Shown: positions 28,037-40,766, counted from the stretch's first letter. The stretch is 64,000 nt of DNA from Leclercia sp. S52 (GCF_039727615.1 NZ_CP152474.1:372001-436000), one strand, 5' to 3'. A program made the numbers and translations. The notes: generated by a model not told the origin, from the letters alone.

Positions 28037-28396
28037 TCACATAAAGACCACGGCAACCAGGGTGACCACGCTCAGAATGGCCGCCAGTCCGTAGAACACC
28101 CATTTCCCGTTAGGGACGTGGATCTTCAGGTCGTGCATGGCGTGATGGATACGGTGCAGACCACACCACAGCGGCAGAACAATCATCAGGAAGATGAATA
28201 CCCGACCAATAAAGCTGTGGGCAAAGGCCAGTACCCGCTCATAGCTCAGCGCATCGCCAGGGTAGAGCCCCAGCGGCAGCATAATGCCCACCAGCAGAAT
28301 AATGACCGGCGCGATAATGGCGCACCACATGCCACCTGCCCCAAAGAGTCCCCAGAAGACGGGCTCGTCAGAACGTTTTGGAGTTGGATTAATCAC
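28037..28396 (-). CDS. frdD: fumarate reductase membrane anchor FrdD
   Basis: A 119-residue inner-membrane anchor with three helices that, with FrdC, holds the FrdAB dimer and forms the menaquinol site. It opens [23 protein letters not shown] and ends in VTLVAVVFM. Length equals E. coli. Last gene of frdABCD, 10 bases after frdC. Confidence 0.96.
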   Translation of the reverse strand: MINPTPKRSDEPVFWGLFGAGGMWCAIIAPVIILLVGIMLPLGLYPGDALSYERVLAFAHSFIGRVFIFLMIVLPLWCGLHRIHHAMHDLKIHVPNGKWVFYGLAAILSVVTLVAVVFM

Positions 28397-28406
28397 AGTG
28401 GTCTCC

Positions 28407-28802
28407 TTACCAGAACAGGGCTACGCCAAGAATTACCACGGTCACGACCGCAGTTACCGCCCAGAGCCCTTTAATGATTGGCTCTGGCCCCAGTTTTTCG
28501 TTTTTGACGATAATATTTGCCGCTTTCGGCGCCAGTTCAAACCAGGTTTTGGTATGCAACAGCGCTGCCGCCAGCACGATGATATTCAGGATCACCACAA
28601 TCGGATTCTGCAGGAACCCAACGAAGCCGGCCCAGGTTTCCGGACCGTGCTTAAGGGCAAACAGGCCGTACATCAGTTCGATGCTGAACCACACCGCCGG
28701 CACTGCCGTGCTTTCACGCAGCATATAGAAGCGATAAAACGGCAGATTTTTCCACCAGGTGGACGGCATTGGCCGTACATAGGCTTTGCGTTTAGTCGTC
28801 AT
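28407..28802 (-). CDS. frdC: fumarate reductase membrane anchor FrdC
   Basis: A 131-residue inner-membrane anchor with three helices. Family sequence includes [29 protein letters not shown] N-terminus and the quinol-site region near [16 protein letters not shown]. The second ATG (28802) gives the E. coli length. It follows frdB by 10 bases. Confidence 0.95.
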   Translation of the reverse strand: MTTKRKAYVRPMPSTWWKNLPFYRFYMLRESTAVPAVWFSIELMYGLFALKHGPETWAGFVGFLQNPIVVILNIIVLAAALLHTKTWFELAPKAANIIVKNEKLGPEPIIKGLWAVTAVVTVVILGVALFW

Positions 28803-28812
28803 CATGCACTCC

Positions 28813-29547
28813 TTAGCGTGGTTTCAGGGTGGCGATAAGAAAGTCTTTCGAGCTTTCTACTTTGCCCTGTTGGATCGCGGCGGCAGGGTCGACGTGCTTC
28901 GGACAGACTTCCGAGCAGTAGCCGACAAAGGTACAGGTCCAGACGCCGTTCTGGCCGTTCAGCTGCGCCATACGTTCTTTCTTACCATGATCGCGGCTGT
29001 CTTCGTTATAGCGGTGCGCCAGGGTAATAGCGGCCGGGCCGATAAACTCCGGATTCAGGCCAAACTGCGGGCAGGCGGCATAGCACAGGCCACAGTTGAT
29101 ACAGCCGGAGAACTGGTGATACTTGGCCATCTGCGCCGGGGTCTGCTTGTTCGGCCCCTGATCTGGTGTGCGCGGATTGCCAATGATGTACGGCTTAATG
29201 GCTTCCAGGCTTTCGATAAAGTGGGTCATGTCGACCACCAGATCGCGCTCAATCGGGAAGTTAGCCAGAGCTTCGACCTTCATCCCTTTCGGATATTCAC
29301 GCAGGAAGGTCTTGCAGGCCAGCTTAGGCACCTTGTTGACCATCATCCCGCAGGAGCCGCAAATCGCCATCCGGCAGGACCAGCGGTAGCTCAGGTCCGG
29401 CGCCAGGTTGTCTTTGATGTAGCCCAGCGCGTCCAGCAGAGAGGTCTGCTCATCGTAAGGGACTTCATAGAACGTGCTGTGCGGCGCGCTGTCCACTTCC
29501 GGGTTGTAGCGCACCACTTCTACTTTCAGAGTTTGCATCTCAGCCAT
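28813..29547 (-). CDS. frdB: fumarate reductase iron-sulfur subunit FrdB
   Basis: A 244-residue cytoplasmic-face subunit carrying electrons from menaquinol to FrdA. The 2Fe-2S ligands are in [11 protein letters not shown], the 4Fe-4S ligands in [13 protein letters not shown] and the 3Fe-4S ligands completed by [14 protein letters not shown]. The ATG at 29547 ([10 protein letters not shown]) matches the family start. It overlaps the frdA stop by eight bases, which suggests translational coupling. Confidence 0.97.
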   Translation of the reverse strand: MAEMQTLKVEVVRYNPEVDSAPHSTFYEVPYDEQTSLLDALGYIKDNLAPDLSYRWSCRMAICGSCGMMVNKVPKLACKTFLREYPKGMKVEALANFPIERDLVVDMTHFIESLEAIKPYIIGNPRTPDQGPNKQTPAQMAKYHQFSGCINCGLCYAACPQFGLNPEFIGPAAITLAHRYNEDSRDHGKKERMAQLNGQNGVWTCTFVGYCSEVCPKHVDPAAAIQQGKVESSKDFLIATLKPR

Positions 29548-31331
29548 TTGTCGTCTCCTTCTTCTCGGCTGCTTCCGCTTCTGCACCGTAAACGCGTTTC
29601 GCTGGTGCCAGCGTGGTGATCTTCACGTCGCTGTAGTCCAGACGGGTAGTGCCGTCTGCGTCGCGATAAGCGAGGGTGTGCTTGAGGAAGTTAACGTCGT
29701 CACGCTCCGTACAGCCTTCGTCCAGACGCTGATGTGCGCCGCGCGACTCTTTACGCGCCATGGCGGAGTGCGCCATACATTCGGCAACGTTCAGACCGTG
29801 GCCCAGCTCAATGGTGTAGAGCAGATCGGTATTGAAGACGCTGGAGGTGTCCGTCACACGCACGCGCTTGAAGCGCTCCTGCAGCTCAGCCAGCTTGTCG
29901 ATGGTTTTCTGCATCAGCTCCGGCGTACGGTAAATACCGCAGCCTTCTTCCATGGAAAGCCCCATCTCATCGCGGATCTTCGCCCAGCTCTCACTGCCTT
30001 CCTGATTGACCAGATTCTTCAGGCGCTGCTCGATATCGGCAACCTGCGCATCAAGCGCGGCACCGTTAGCGGCACCGGCAGTCGCGGCGCGCGCCATGGC
30101 CTGCTCGCCCGCCAGGCGGCCAAACACCACCAGCTCGGCCAGCGAGTTAGATCCCAGGCGGTTAGCGCCATGCAGGCCGACGGAGGAGCATTCGCCCACC
30201 GCAAACAGGCCTTTAATACGGGTTTCGCACTGCTGATCGGTTTCGATACCGCCCATGGTGTAGTGCGCGGTTGGACGTACCGGAATTGGATCTTTAACCG
30301 GGTCGACGCCGACATAGGCTTTCGACAGTTCACAGATGAACGGCAGACGTTCCAGCAGTTTTTTCTCACCCAGGTGGCGCAGGTCGAGATAGACCACATC
30401 GCCGCGTGGCGTAGGGATGGTGTTGCCTTTGCGCCACTCATGCCAGAAGGCCTGAGAGACTTTATCGCGCGGGCCAAGCTCCATATATTTGTTCTTCGGC
30501 TCACCCAGCGGCGTTTCCGGGCCCATGCCGTAATCCTGCAGATAGCGATAGCCATCTTTATTGACCAGAATTCCGCCTTCACCGCGGCAACCTTCGGTCA
30601 TCAGGATCCCGGAGCCCGGCAGGCCGGTCGGGTGATACTGTACAAATTCCATATCGCGCAGCGGAACGCCGTGTTGCAGCGCCATGCCCATCCCGTCGCC
30701 GGTCACGATGCCGCCGTTGGTGTTGTAGCGGTAAACGCGGCCGGCACCACCGGTCGCCATCACCACGGCATTGGCGCGGATCTGAACCAGCGTGCCTTCC
30801 ATCATGTTCATCGCCACCAGGCCGCGGGCCTGGCCGTCGTCAACCAGAATGTCGAGGACGAAATGTTCGTCGAAGCGTTGGATCTGGGGGAACTGCAGTG
30901 AGGTCTGGAACAGGGTGTGAAGCATATGGAAGCCGGTCTTATCGGCGGCAAACCAGGTACGCTCAATTTTCATGCCGCCGAAGCGACGCACGTTGACGCT
31001 GCCGTCATCACGGCGGCTCCACGGACAGCCCCACTGCTCCAGTTGGGTCATCTCCGTCGGGCAATGATGTACGAAATAATCAACGACATCCTGTTCGCAA
31101 AGCCAGTCGCCACCGGCTACGGTGTCGTGAAAGTGATATTCAAAGCTGTCATGATCCTGCGCGACTGCGGCGGACCCCCCCCTCTGCGGCGACCGTGTGG
31201 CTGCGCATTGGATAGACTTTTGAAATCAGGGCAATTTTAGCGGTTGGGTTAGCCTGGGCTGCAGCAATTGCTGCGCGTAATCCCGCTCCGCCAGCGCCAA
31301 TAATGGCAAGATCGGCTTGAAAGGTATGCAC
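29540..31331 (-). CDS. frdA: fumarate reductase flavoprotein FrdA, frameshifted in this assembly
   Basis: Catalytic subunit that reduces fumarate to succinate. It starts at the GTG 31331 ([20 protein letters not shown], the FAD-binding motif) behind GGAGG. The flavinylated histidine is in [11 protein letters not shown]. Directly after that a run of eight G (31175-31182, minus strand) breaks the frame. Seven G would give [18 protein letters not shown] and rejoin the remaining 500-odd residues, giving 596 in total. The catalytic region ([15 protein letters not shown]) is intact. Loss of frdA with frdBCD fully intact is unlikely, so I read this as a sequencing error. Confidence 0.92.
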
Positions 31332-31439
31332 GACATTCCTCCAGATTTTTGATATTTCGCATCTCACCTACCTTAAGGTAGTGCACGGCCCGGGAGGGCA
31401 AATGCGAAAGCGATTCCACTGCTCCTTTATGGGTAACGC

Positions 31440-31482
31440 AGTATAGCCGTAGGAAAGGAAGGGAAATTTGACGTGTTCGATT
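31440..31482 (-). promoter_or_regulatory. frd promoter with FNR-type site
   Basis: On the minus strand a -10 element TATACT (31440-31445) has an FNR-like site AATCGAACACGTCAAA (about 31466-31482) centred roughly 41 bases upstream of the expected transcript start. That is the class II activation geometry known for E. coli frd, whose site has a very similar sequence. The site is a weak match to the symmetric consensus. Confidence 0.6.
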
Positions 31483-31641
31483 TTTTTGCGGTTCTTTCCT
31501 TCGATTTATCATTCCAATTGATGAATCACGTCACGAAATTATTGGAAGTTATAAAAACCCCAAAATTGACTGTGCAAAATTTGTCTCTGCCATGGGTTAC
31601 GAGTAGACTTCGTCCCCTTGTCTGAAATCGGAGAAATTCTC

Positions 31642-32619
31642 ATGAGCGAAACGGCCACCTGGCAGCCGAGCGCATCCATCCCCAATCTGTTAAAACGCGC
31701 AGCAATTATGGCGGAGATTCGCCGCTTCTTTGCCGACCGCGGTGTGCTGGAGGTGGAAACGCCCTGCATGAGCCAGGCGACGGTAACGGATATTCATCTG
31801 GTGCCGTTTGAAACCCGTTTTGTTGGCCCTGGTCACTCCCAGGGAATGAATCTCTACCTGATGACCAGCCCGGAATACCACATGAAGCGCCTGTTGGCGG
31901 CGGGATGTGGGCCGGTGTATCAGCTGTGCCGCAGTTTCCGCAATGAAGAGATGGGGCGTCATCACAACCCGGAATTCACCATGCTGGAGTGGTACCGCCC
32001 GCACTATGATATGTATCGCCTGATGAATGAGGTGGACGATCTGCTGCAGCAGGTGCTGGAGTGCCCGGAAGCCGAAACTCTCTCTTATCAGCAGGCTTTC
32101 CAGCGCCATCTGGAGATTGATCCGCTCTCGGCGGACAAAACCCAGCTGCGCGAAGCGGCGGCAAAACTGGATCTCAGCAACGTTGCCGATACAGAAGAAG
32201 ATCGCGACACGCTGCTGCAGCTGCTCTTTACCTTTGGCGTTGAGCCGCAGATTGGCAAAGATCGCCCGACCTTTGTCTATCACTTCCCGGCAAGCCAGGC
32301 GTCACTGGCGCAGATCAGCACCGAAGATCACCGCGTGGCGGAGCGTTTCGAGGTTTACTTTAAAGGTATTGAGCTGGCGAATGGTTTCCACGAACTGACC
32401 GACGCCCGCGAACAGCAGCAGCGTTTCGATCAGGACAACCGCAAGCGTGCCGCACGCGGCCTGCCGCAGCAGCCTATCGACCACAATCTGCTGGGCGCGT
32501 TAAAAGCCGGTTTGCCGGACTGCTCCGGCGTGGCGCTGGGTGTCGATCGTCTGGTGATGCTGGCGCTGGGCGCCGAACAGCTGGGTGATGTGATTGCGTT
32601 TACCGTAGATCGCGCTTAA
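31642..32619 (+). CDS. epmA: EF-P lysyltransferase EpmA
   Basis: A 325-residue class II lysyl-tRNA-synthetase-like enzyme that attaches (R)-beta-lysine to K34 of EF-P. It lacks the N-terminal tRNA-anticodon domain, so it is short. Class II motifs are visible: [17 protein letters not shown] (motif 1), [20 protein letters not shown] (motif 2) and [14 protein letters not shown] (motif 3). I chose the ATG at 31642 because it gives the E. coli length. It is divergent from frdA. Confidence 0.95.
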   Translation: MSETATWQPSASIPNLLKRAAIMAEIRRFFADRGVLEVETPCMSQATVTDIHLVPFETRFVGPGHSQGMNLYLMTSPEYHMKRLLAAGCGPVYQLCRSFRNEEMGRHHNPEFTMLEWYRPHYDMYRLMNEVDDLLQQVLECPEAETLSYQQAFQRHLEIDPLSADKTQLREAAAKLDLSNVADTEEDRDTLLQLLFTFGVEPQIGKDRPTFVYHFPASQASLAQISTEDHRVAERFEVYFKGIELANGFHELTDAREQQQRFDQDNRKRAARGLPQQPIDHNLLGALKAGLPDCSGVALGVDRLVMLALGAEQLGDVIAFTVDRA

Positions 32620-32623
32620 GCGT

Positions 32624-32693
32624 TTGCCGGGTGGCGCTGCGCTTACCCGGCCTACTAAATCGTAGGCCTGTGCAAGCGAAGCGCCGCCGGGCA
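32624..32693. repeat. REP/BIME-type element
   Basis: Two facing units, GCCGGGTGGCGCTGCGCTTA and GTGCAAGCGAAGCGCCGCCG, between the convergent ends of epmA and mscM. Confidence 0.75.
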
Positions 32694-32700
32694 CGCAGAC

Positions 32701-35700
32701 TTACAAACTCCCCGCCGGGCGCTTCTTCGCCGCCGACGTTAAGGTTCTTCCCGTCTTACGCCCGTCCAGACTTTCCAGACGCATCTGGAACGGTGGGAAC
32801 GGCAGGTCGATACCGTGTTCACGGAAGCCCGCCAGAATCAGCTGGTGGATCTCATGGCGCAGCGGCATACGATGACCCATCTCGGCCGCGTAAATACGCA
32901 GCTCGAAAATCTGGATCCCCTGCTGTAAATCCACCAGGAACACTTCCGGCTCTGGTGTGCTGATCACCAGCGAGCAGCGCTCGGCCGCCGTATAGAGGAT
33001 CTGCGTCACCTCTTCGCTGTTGGCATCCGACGGGGCCGGTACGGTCAGCACCACACGCGTCACGGAGTCCGACAGCGACCAGTTAATAAACTGCTCAGTG
33101 ATAAACGCCTTGTTGGGGACGATGATCTCTTTACGATCCCAGTCGCTGATGGTGGTGGCACGGGTGTTGATCTTCGTAATGCTGCCGGTCAGATCGCGGA
33201 TCGTCACGGTATCACCAATACGGATCGGCTTTTCAAACAGGATGATCAGGCCAGAGATAAAGTTGGCAAAGATCTCCTGTAAACCAAACCCGAGCCCGAC
33301 CCCGAGTGCTGCCACCAGCCACTGCAGTTTCGACCACTCAATGCCGATCATCGAGAAGCCGACCAGCCCGCCAAACAGCATCAGCAGGTATTTGGTGATG
33401 GTGGTGATGGCATATCCGGTGCCAGGGGTTAAATCCAGATGCTGCAACAGGGCAAGCTCCAGCAGCGCCGGGAAGTTACGGATCAGCTGGGTGGTGATGA
33501 TGAACACCAGAATGGCGATCAGCACCGCCCCGAGCGTGATCGGCTCCAGGCTCTCCACCCCCCTGCACCGTCGAGGTCACATCCCAGAGGGTGATGTTTT
33601 CCAGGAAGCCAAACGCCGAATGAATTTCCGACCACAGCACAATCACGGACAGCAGGGCGATCAGCATCAGAATGGAACGGACCAGGCGCAGGGACTGGGT
33701 ACTGATGGCATCCAGATCCAGCTCCGTTTCATCGACGTCCACCACCCCTTCGGTGCTGAGCATGTGGGCGGGCTCTTCTTCACCGCGCGCGCGCTGAGCG
33801 AGGATTTCGGCCCGGCGGTTTTTCGCCCGGTCGAAGGCCAGACGACGCCGCTGAATTAGCATCCAGCGGCGGATAACGTGGTAGACCACCAGCAGCAGGA
33901 ACCAGATCGCCACCGAGGTTTCAAGACGCGCCAGCAGCGCCTGGGCGGTGGCCAGATAGCCAACGGCTGCCGCCAGAATCGCCGCCAGCGGGGCGCTAAG
34001 CAGCAAGTTCCACAGCATATGGTTGACCATGTTGTCGCCGCTGCCCTCTTTGTCGAGATAGAGCGGGATCCCGGCTTTTTTCAGGCTCAGCGTCACCACC
34101 GCCAGCGCACCGCAAATCAGGATAAAGCACAGACGACCGAGCGAGCCGGAAAACTCCCGATCGTTCAGGTTATCAAACATGATCAGGGCCATGATCAGCG
34201 GCACGATAAGCCCGATGCTCATCAGGTAGTAGCGCATTGCCCGCGCCACGCGATTGCGCGGCCAGCCAAAGTGGGCGACAAACAGGCCATTCGGACGGGC
34301 GAAGGTGGCGCAGATCATCACCACCCACAGCAGCGGCACGGTGGCCGTCACCCCGGCGCCGATGGCCACCGCCAGCGGATAAGGCCAGGCCTCGCGCAGG
34401 CCATAGCCGAGGGTCATCCACAGCACCGGCAGCGGGGAGGCGACCAGAATCGACCAGAAGACCGTGCGCAGCGTGAGCCAGAAATGGTCCTGTGTCACCT
34501 TACCGACGCGCGCGCTGGAGCGGTCGAGGAAGCGGGTGAAGTGACGGCGGGAGTAAATACTGAACCCGACCAGAATCAGCGCCCCCAGCAGCGGGAAAAT
34601 CGTCTCCTTGCTGGTGAGCATCATCACGCTGGCTTTGCCGAGCTGGCTGAAAGTATCCAGCGAAATCAGACGCCGCAGATCCTGAACAATATCAATCGGC
34701 CAGGAGAAGGAGATCGGCCGCACGTCCGAGGTCCAGAACAGGTAGCGGTGCGTGGCCTCGTTAACCTCTTTTAACGCATCTTCCAACTGGCTGTTGGAGA
34801 CCTTGAGTTTGGTCAGCTCGAGCAGCAGCGTATCGCCACCCTGGAGCAGGGAGTTCAGCAGCTCGCGTTGCGTTCTTAACTGGGCTTCGAGGATCCGGTT
34901 CTGCTCGGCGGTCAGCGGCTTGCCGTCCGGCTGGTGGATCTGGCGCAGCTGGGGCTGCTTATTGAGCAGATCTTCAAAGCGCAGACGCTGCACACGCAGC
35001 TGCGCCATTTCGGTATCAAGCTGCTGCGGTTTCGGCATTTCTGGCAGGCGGGCAACCTGGGCACGCAGGGCTTCACCCAGCAGGTTCGACGAACCCAGCC
35101 ACTGCGACTGCTCGCGCAGCGTATTCAGTGCCTGACGCACCTGTAGGGTTTGATTGGTGGCCTGACGTTGCTGGGAGGCCACCAGATCCATACGCTGGGC
35201 CTGCTGGTTGAGGGCAGCAGAAAGCTCACGGTTGACCTTAAACTGCTCGACGATCCCGGTAGGCAGGTTCTCGCTGTTCTCTGCCAGCAGTTCTGTGCTC
35301 TCCAGCGCCCGCTCGGCTTCACGCTGGCGCTGGCTGTTGAGCTGATTGCGCAGCGCCTGAAGATAAGCATCGAGCTGCTCGCCCTGTTTTTTCGCCAGCT
35401 CAGAGCGCATCCGCGCCAGCTCCTGGCGATTGTTGGCCGAGAGCTGGGCCAGCTCCAGCTCATCCACCAGGGCTTTTAATCTGGCCGATTCTGCCTGTAT
35501 ACCCAGATTTTGTGCCTGGCTGAGGGCGGTATTGCCGGTTTGCGAACCGGCCCGGCGTTCAACCTCATTGAGCTGACGGCGGGCATCGGTTTGCTGCTGA
35601 GGCAGCTGGTTGAGGGAGTCAGCGATATCGCGGGCGCGCTCCTGCTCCTGCTGCGCCTGGCGGGTTTTTTCCAGCAACTGGCTGCTGACCTGCAGGATCT

Positions 35701-36025
35701 CCTGATTGAGGGTGTCAGAGGTCATGCCCGCAGGCACCTGGCGCGGCTCTTCACGCAGATCGCTCAGCTGCGCGCGCAGGGTTTGTGACAGTTTGGGGAA
35801 GTTATCGATGACCTGCTGATACTGCGTGGCACGCTCGAGGGAGCCTTTACGCTCCTCAAGCGCGTTAAGCGCAGCCTCGAGCGCCTCAACGGTTTCCGGC
35901 TGGGCGGGCTTTGCCGCCTTCGCCTGCTCCAGTTCCTGTGAGATTTGTTTGCTGTCGGGGGCCGTCGCTGCGTACGCCCCCGTACTGAGGCACCAGGCCA
36001 TCAGCAAAGTGATAATCAGGCGCAC
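32701..36025 (-). CDS. mscM: miniconductance mechanosensitive channel MscM (YjeP), frameshifted in this assembly
   Basis: A large MscS-superfamily inner-membrane channel that opens on hypo-osmotic shock. It has a signal peptide, a long periplasmic coiled-coil region (about 25-480), about eleven membrane helices and the C-terminal MscS core (GVGLGFGLQEIFANFISGLIILFEKPIRIGD is split across the family pore helix). A run of six G (33558-33563, minus strand) breaks the frame after LWDVTSTVQG. Five G would give QGVESLEPITLGAVL and restore 1107 residues, the E. coli length. The break is probably a sequencing error. It lies downstream of psd, transcribed with it. Confidence 0.92.
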
Positions 36026-36041
36026 GTCAGTTTACCTTTGC

Positions 36042-37010
36042 TTAGCTTTCGTCTTTTTTGTCATCAACCAGTGGGCTGGCGTCGAGCTCGGCAGTGATCT
36101 CTTCTGCAGTCAGCGGGGCAGGCTCTGCGTCCGTTGTCACGAAGGGCTCTGTCGACACCGCCAGCGGCTGGCCGAGTTTGGTCACGGACAGGCTTTCGAG
36201 CTGCTCAACCAGCTGCACTTTACCCGGGGCAAACAGGTTGATGACAGTCGATCCGAGCTTGAAGCGGCCCATCTCCTGACCCTTCAGCAGCGCCACTGAG
36301 CCTTCGCTTTCACCCGCAGGCCAGGTCCAGCGTTTGATTACGCCTTCGCGCGGCGGCGTAATGGTGCCGGCCCAGACGGTCTCAATGCTGCCGACAATGG
36401 TGGCACCCACCAGAATCTGCGCCATCGGGCCAAACTCGGTGTCGAACAGGCAGATAACGCGCTCGTTACGGGCGAAAAGGTTCGGTACGTTTTGCGCGGT
36501 CAGGTGATTTACCGAGAACAGATCGCCCGGCACGTAGATCATCTCCCGCAGAATGCCGTTGCACGGCATATGTACGCGGTGATAGTCGCGCGGCGACAGG
36601 TAGGTGGTGGCAAAAGAACCATTGCGGAACAGATCCGCCATCAGGTAGTTACCGGCCAGCAGGGCTTCCAGGCTGTAGTTGTGGCCTTTGGCCTGCAGGA
36701 TCTTGTCGTTTTCGATCGCGCCAAGCTGGCTAATCACGCCGTCAGCAGGCATCACCAGCACGTTCGGGTCGGTATTCAGCGGACGCACTTCATCGCGCAG
36801 TGAACGGACAAAGAAATCGTTGAAGGTGCGGTAGCTGGCGGTATCCGGCTTCTGCGCTTCCTGCATATCGACCTTGTAGTATTTCACGAACAGATCGATC
36901 ACCAGCTTGGTCAGCCAGCCCGCTCGTTTGCTCGCGCCCCAGCCCGCCAGGCGAGTGAGCCACAGTTTTGGCAGAATGTATTGAAGCGAAAGTTTAAATG
37001 AGTTTAACAA
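36042..37010 (-). CDS. psd: phosphatidylserine decarboxylase proenzyme
   Basis: A 322-residue inner-membrane enzyme that makes phosphatidylethanolamine. The self-cleavage motif LGST (in [16 protein letters not shown], about residue 252) generates the pyruvoyl cofactor. The conserved [14 protein letters not shown] is present. It precedes mscM by 16 bases on the same strand, the psd-mscM operon known in E. coli. Confidence 0.97.
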   Translation of the reverse strand: MLNSFKLSLQYILPKLWLTRLAGWGASKRAGWLTKLVIDLFVKYYKVDMQEAQKPDTASYRTFNDFFVRSLRDEVRPLNTDPNVLVMPADGVISQLGAIENDKILQAKGHNYSLEALLAGNYLMADLFRNGSFATTYLSPRDYHRVHMPCNGILREMIYVPGDLFSVNHLTAQNVPNLFARNERVICLFDTEFGPMAQILVGATIVGSIETVWAGTITPPREGVIKRWTWPAGESEGSVALLKGQEMGRFKLGSTVINLFAPGKVQLVEQLESLSVTKLGQPLAVSTEPFVTTDAEPAPLTAEEITAELDASPLVDDKKDES

Positions 37011-37110
37011 GGTAGCCTCCAGGCCATTGTTTTTGTCGTTCCTGATCCGGCTGTCAGACAGCCGGAACCTGAAAAAAGGGGGACGATTTTAGCGACGCTT
37101 AGCTTAGTTG

Positions 37111-38163
37111 TCAGTCATCAGATTCAGAAAAGCTTTTACGCGTTTTTACCTGCGCCATGCTTTCAAGAATATGGTGATAGTTCGCAAAACGGGTTTCCGC
37201 AATTTCACCGTTTTCGACCGCGGCACGAATGGCGCAGCCAGGGTCGTTATCGTGCTTACAGTCGCGGTATTTACACGCGCCTAAATAGTCGAGGAATTCG
37301 ACAAAGCCGTTAAAGATTTGGTCGGGTTCGAGATGCCACAGGCCAAATTCACGCACCCCCGGGGAGTCGATCACATCGCCGCCGTGCGGGAAGTGATACA
37401 GGCGCGAAGCGGTGGTGGTGTGCTGACCGAGACCGGAGTTATCAGAGACGTCGTTGGTCAGGATCTCCTGCGGCAGACCGAGCAGGTTGTTCAGCAGGCT
37501 GGATTTACCCACCCCGGACTGACCGGCAAAAATACTGATGCGATCGGTCAATGCCTCTTCGAGCGGCTTCAGGCCATTCTGCGTCCGGCTCGAGACCATC
37601 AGTACGCGATAGCCAATCTTGCGATAGATATCCATCTGCTCATTAACAAAGTCCATGCCTTCGCCGTCGAGCAGGTCAATCTTGTTCAGGACAATCAGCG
37701 GTTCAACCTGCAGGGTTTCGCAGGCGACGAGATAGCGGTCAATAATGTTCAGCGACAGTTCGGGCAGGATCGCTGAGACAATCACGATCTGATCGATATT
37801 GGCGGCAATAGGTTTTACGCCGTCGTAGAAGTCGGGGCGCGTCAGAACCGACGTGCGCTCATGCACGGCTTCTACGATACCTTTCACCGTCACACCTTCT
37901 GCTGCGGCTTTACCCGGACGCCATACCACGCGATCGCCGGTCACCAGCGAGCGGATTGTGCGGCGGATATTACAGCGGTGAACGTCGCCATCGCCTGATT
38001 CCACGTCGGCATGCATACCGAAGCGGCTAATCACGATGCCTTCCGCGGGCTCGCCAAACAGGTTGTCGTCGTAATCGACCTTCTCCGAAGTGGTTTTAAG
38101 ACGGCGCTGGTGATTGGCTTTCACGCGGCGCTGCTGCCCTTTGGAGAGTTTATTTTTACTCAA
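37111..38163 (-). CDS. rsgA: ribosome small-subunit GTPase RsgA
   Basis: A 350-residue circularly permuted GTPase that checks late 30S subunits. It has an N-terminal OB fold, NKIDLL (G4) before [12 protein letters not shown] (G1) and [11 protein letters not shown] (G3), and a C-terminal zinc site [14 protein letters not shown]. The TTG at 38163 gives the family start [13 protein letters not shown] with AGGAG nine bases upstream. An ATG at 38187 is an alternative. Divergent from orn. Confidence 0.94.
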   Translation of the reverse strand: MSKNKLSKGQQRRVKANHQRRLKTTSEKVDYDDNLFGEPAEGIVISRFGMHADVESGDGDVHRCNIRRTIRSLVTGDRVVWRPGKAAAEGVTVKGIVEAVHERTSVLTRPDFYDGVKPIAANIDQIVIVSAILPELSLNIIDRYLVACETLQVEPLIVLNKIDLLDGEGMDFVNEQMDIYRKIGYRVLMVSSRTQNGLKPLEEALTDRISIFAGQSGVGKSSLLNNLLGLPQEILTNDVSDNSGLGQHTTTASRLYHFPHGGDVIDSPGVREFGLWHLEPDQIFNGFVEFLDYLGACKYRDCKHDNDPGCAIRAAVENGEIAETRFANYHHILESMAQVKTRKSFSESDD

Positions 38164-38270
38164 TCGTGCTGGCTCCTGGTCGCCCATATTGGGCAAAACC
38201 TCTATGATACACACTAATTAATACTAGTTAACCTGCCACGGCCGGTTATGCGAGAAGGGTGGAAAATAAC

Positions 38271-38816
38271 ATGAGTGCAGATGAAAACAATCTGATTTGG
38301 ATCGATCTGGAGATGACCGGACTGGATCCCGAGCGCGATCGCATTATTGAGATCGCCACGCTGGTGACCGACGCGCACCTGAATGTGCTGGCGGAAGGGC
38401 CAACGATTGCCGTGCACCAGTCCGATGCGCAGCTGGCGCTGATGGACGACTGGAACGTGCGCACCCACACCGGCAGCGGGCTGGTGGATCGCGTTAAAGC
38501 CAGTCAGCTTGGCGATCGTGAAGCCGAACTGGCCACGATTGAGTTCCTCAGGCAGTGGGTGCCGCAGGGCAAGTCACCGATCTGCGGCAACAGCATCGGC
38601 CAGGATCGCCGCTTCCTGTTTAAGTACATGCCGGAGCTGGAAGCGTATTTCCACTACCGTTACCTTGATGTCAGCACCCTGAAAGAGCTGGCCCGTCGCT
38701 GGAAACCGGAAATACTGGATGGCTTTAAGAAGCAGGGCACTCATCAGGCCATGGACGATATCCGCGAGTCGGTGGCGGAACTGGCTTACTACCGCGAACA
38801 TTTTATTAAATTATAA
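38271..38816 (+). CDS. orn: oligoribonuclease
   Basis: A 181-residue DEDDh exonuclease that degrades di- to pentanucleotides, including pGpG from cyclic di-GMP breakdown. Catalytic acidic residues are in [10 protein letters not shown] and the third and fourth positions in [11 protein letters not shown] and [10 protein letters not shown]. The ATG at 38271 gives the E. coli length. Confidence 0.97.
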   Translation: MSADENNLIWIDLEMTGLDPERDRIIEIATLVTDAHLNVLAEGPTIAVHQSDAQLALMDDWNVRTHTGSGLVDRVKASQLGDREAELATIEFLRQWVPQGKSPICGNSIGQDRRFLFKYMPELEAYFHYRYLDVSTLKELARRWKPEILDGFKKQGTHQAMDDIRESVAELAYYREHFIKL

Positions 38817-38818
38817 GC

Positions 38819-38851
38819 GGCAGGCCCGGCGGGGCAGCACTTGCCGGGTCT
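38819..38851. repeat. REP-type palindrome after orn
   Basis: GGCAGGCCCGGCGGGGCAGC pairs with TTGCCGGGTC; it lies directly after orn and could also act in transcript 3'-end protection. Confidence 0.5.
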
Positions 38852-38938
38852 AAACTGTTAAAACGATTTAAAAATGCGCAATGTGACGAATATTGCAGCA
38901 CTTGAACTAAATTTATAAAAAAACGCTTTTGGGGGGGG

Positions 38939-38966
38939 TTGCAGCAGAAAGGATTTCTCGTATAAT
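38939..38966 (+). promoter_or_regulatory. promoter of the glycine tRNA operon
   Basis: A -35 TTGCAG (38939-38944) and a perfect -10 TATAAT (38961-38966), 16 bases apart, are followed by the GC-rich discriminator GCGCCTCCC, typical of stringently controlled stable-RNA promoters. A run of eight G lies just upstream and its length may be misread. Confidence 0.85.
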
Positions 38967-39015
38967 GCGCCTCCCGTAACGACAGAGAATTCATCGTTAC
39001 GACAGCACAGATTTT

Positions 39016-39091
<76 letters not shown>

Positions 39092-39121
39092 AATCTTTCG
39101 CTGCGCAGTAAGACCACCCAA

Positions 39122-39197
<76 letters not shown>

Positions 39198-39282
39198 AAA
39201 TTTGAAAGGTATCGCAAGATACGCACCACCAAAATCGCAGGATTTCAGGTTGCAACAAAGCGGCTTGAAAGACGAAGATTAA

Positions 39283-39358
<76 letters not shown>

Positions 39359-39628
39359 AATTTTTTCTCCTCCTCCAGATATCCACCGCGGAAAGCCCCG
39401 CCGGGGATGATTTGTTTCATTTCTGACAAACTCTTCTTAACAGACTTATCCACAGCTTTGTCTTTTTTCAGCGAATAGCCAAATACTTCGCCTGATGAAT
39501 AGTAACTTTATAATTTGTTGAAAATAATAAAGAAAATTTCATTTCAAAATGTTAAGCCGATCACTTGACCTGTAGCCGGGCCCGGACTAACTCTGGCTTT
39601 TAAATTTTATTCACAGCCTGTGGAAACA
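39359..39628. other. gene-free gap between tRNA-Gly operon and queG
   Basis: About 270 bases, AT-rich in the middle, with no open frame on either strand that resembles a protein. It ends the tRNA operon and converges on queG. No clear terminator stem was seen. Confidence 0.4.
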
Positions 39629-40766
39629 TCATGCATCCCGCGGCAGCCCTTTTTCCACCACCCGTACCAGCCTGATTTTCTGCGGTAATTGCACCTCGAC
39701 GACGCAGGCATTTCGCTTGGCGATTTGCTGCGCAACCGCCCACTCTATGTGTTCATCAAGAAGTGGGTGCTCACCTCGGCGACTTTCCAGGGCCTGAATA
39801 TTGGCTTCGTCCCAGGGGGCATTTCCCAGCGCGACCGCGACATTTCGCAGCCAGCGCAGATGCCCGATGCGGCGAATCGCCGATCCCTCCGTTACCTTCA
39901 GAAACCAGGCTTCGCTCCAGGCAAACAGCTCGATGAGCGGCGGCGCGTGCAGGGCCTTACGCGGGCTGAAGTCGTCCTCCTCCGTTAACTGCGAATAACG
40001 GTTCCACGGGCAGATCAGCTGACAATCATCGCAGCCATAAATGCGATTGCCGATTAACGGCCGAAACTCTTCCGGGATCGCCCCTTCAAGTTCTATGGTC
40101 AGGTAGGAGATGCAGCGTCGGGCATCGACGGTGTAAGGCTCAACGATGGCCCCGGTAGGGCAGATAGTCATGCAGGCCACACAGCGCCCGCAGCCGTCCT
40201 CGACCGGCTTATCCACCGGCAGGGGAAGATCAATCAGCAGTTCACCGAGGAAGAAGAAGGAGCCGGCGTCACGGCTGAGGATAAGTGAGTGCTTACCTGT
40301 CCAGCCAAGCCCCGCTTTTTCAGCCAGCGGGCGCTCAAGTACAGGCGCGGAATCGACAAAGGGTCTAAAATTCAGCGTGGCGCACTGCTGCTGGATCATT
40401 TCCCCGAGCTTTTTGAGCCGGTTACGCAACAGTTTGTGGTAATCACGCCCCAGGGCATAACGGCTGACGTATCCCAGCGTGGGGTCTTTCAGCGTACTGG
40501 CAAAGGCGGCCCGGGCGGGAAGGTAGTTCATACGTACGCTGATCACGCGCAGGGTCCCTGGCAACAGTTCATGCGGACGGGCGCGCATCATGCCGTGACG
40601 CGCCATCCACTCCATCTCGCCGTGGTATTGATTATCCAGCCATGCCTGGAGCTTAGGCTCGCTGGCAGAGAGATCGGTATCGGTGATACCCACGTGTTGA
40701 AAACCAAGCTCAGCGCCCCACTGTTTAATGTTTTGCGCTAACTGATTGAGATCGAGGGGCTGTGAC

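Noticed and set aside
29678..30901. 407-codon open frame opposite frdA
   Set aside because: Shadow of frdA. The frdA frame matches its family throughout.
31149..31331. Short N-terminal FrdA fragment as a separate small flavoprotein
   Set aside because: It is the start of frdA, cut off by the surplus base in the C8 run; the rest follows in the next frame.
39570..39592. GCCCGGACTAAC near the tRNA-Gly operon resembles sequence at 150-168
   Set aside because: The match is short, has no flanking similarity and no linked mobile gene, so I could not support an attachment site.
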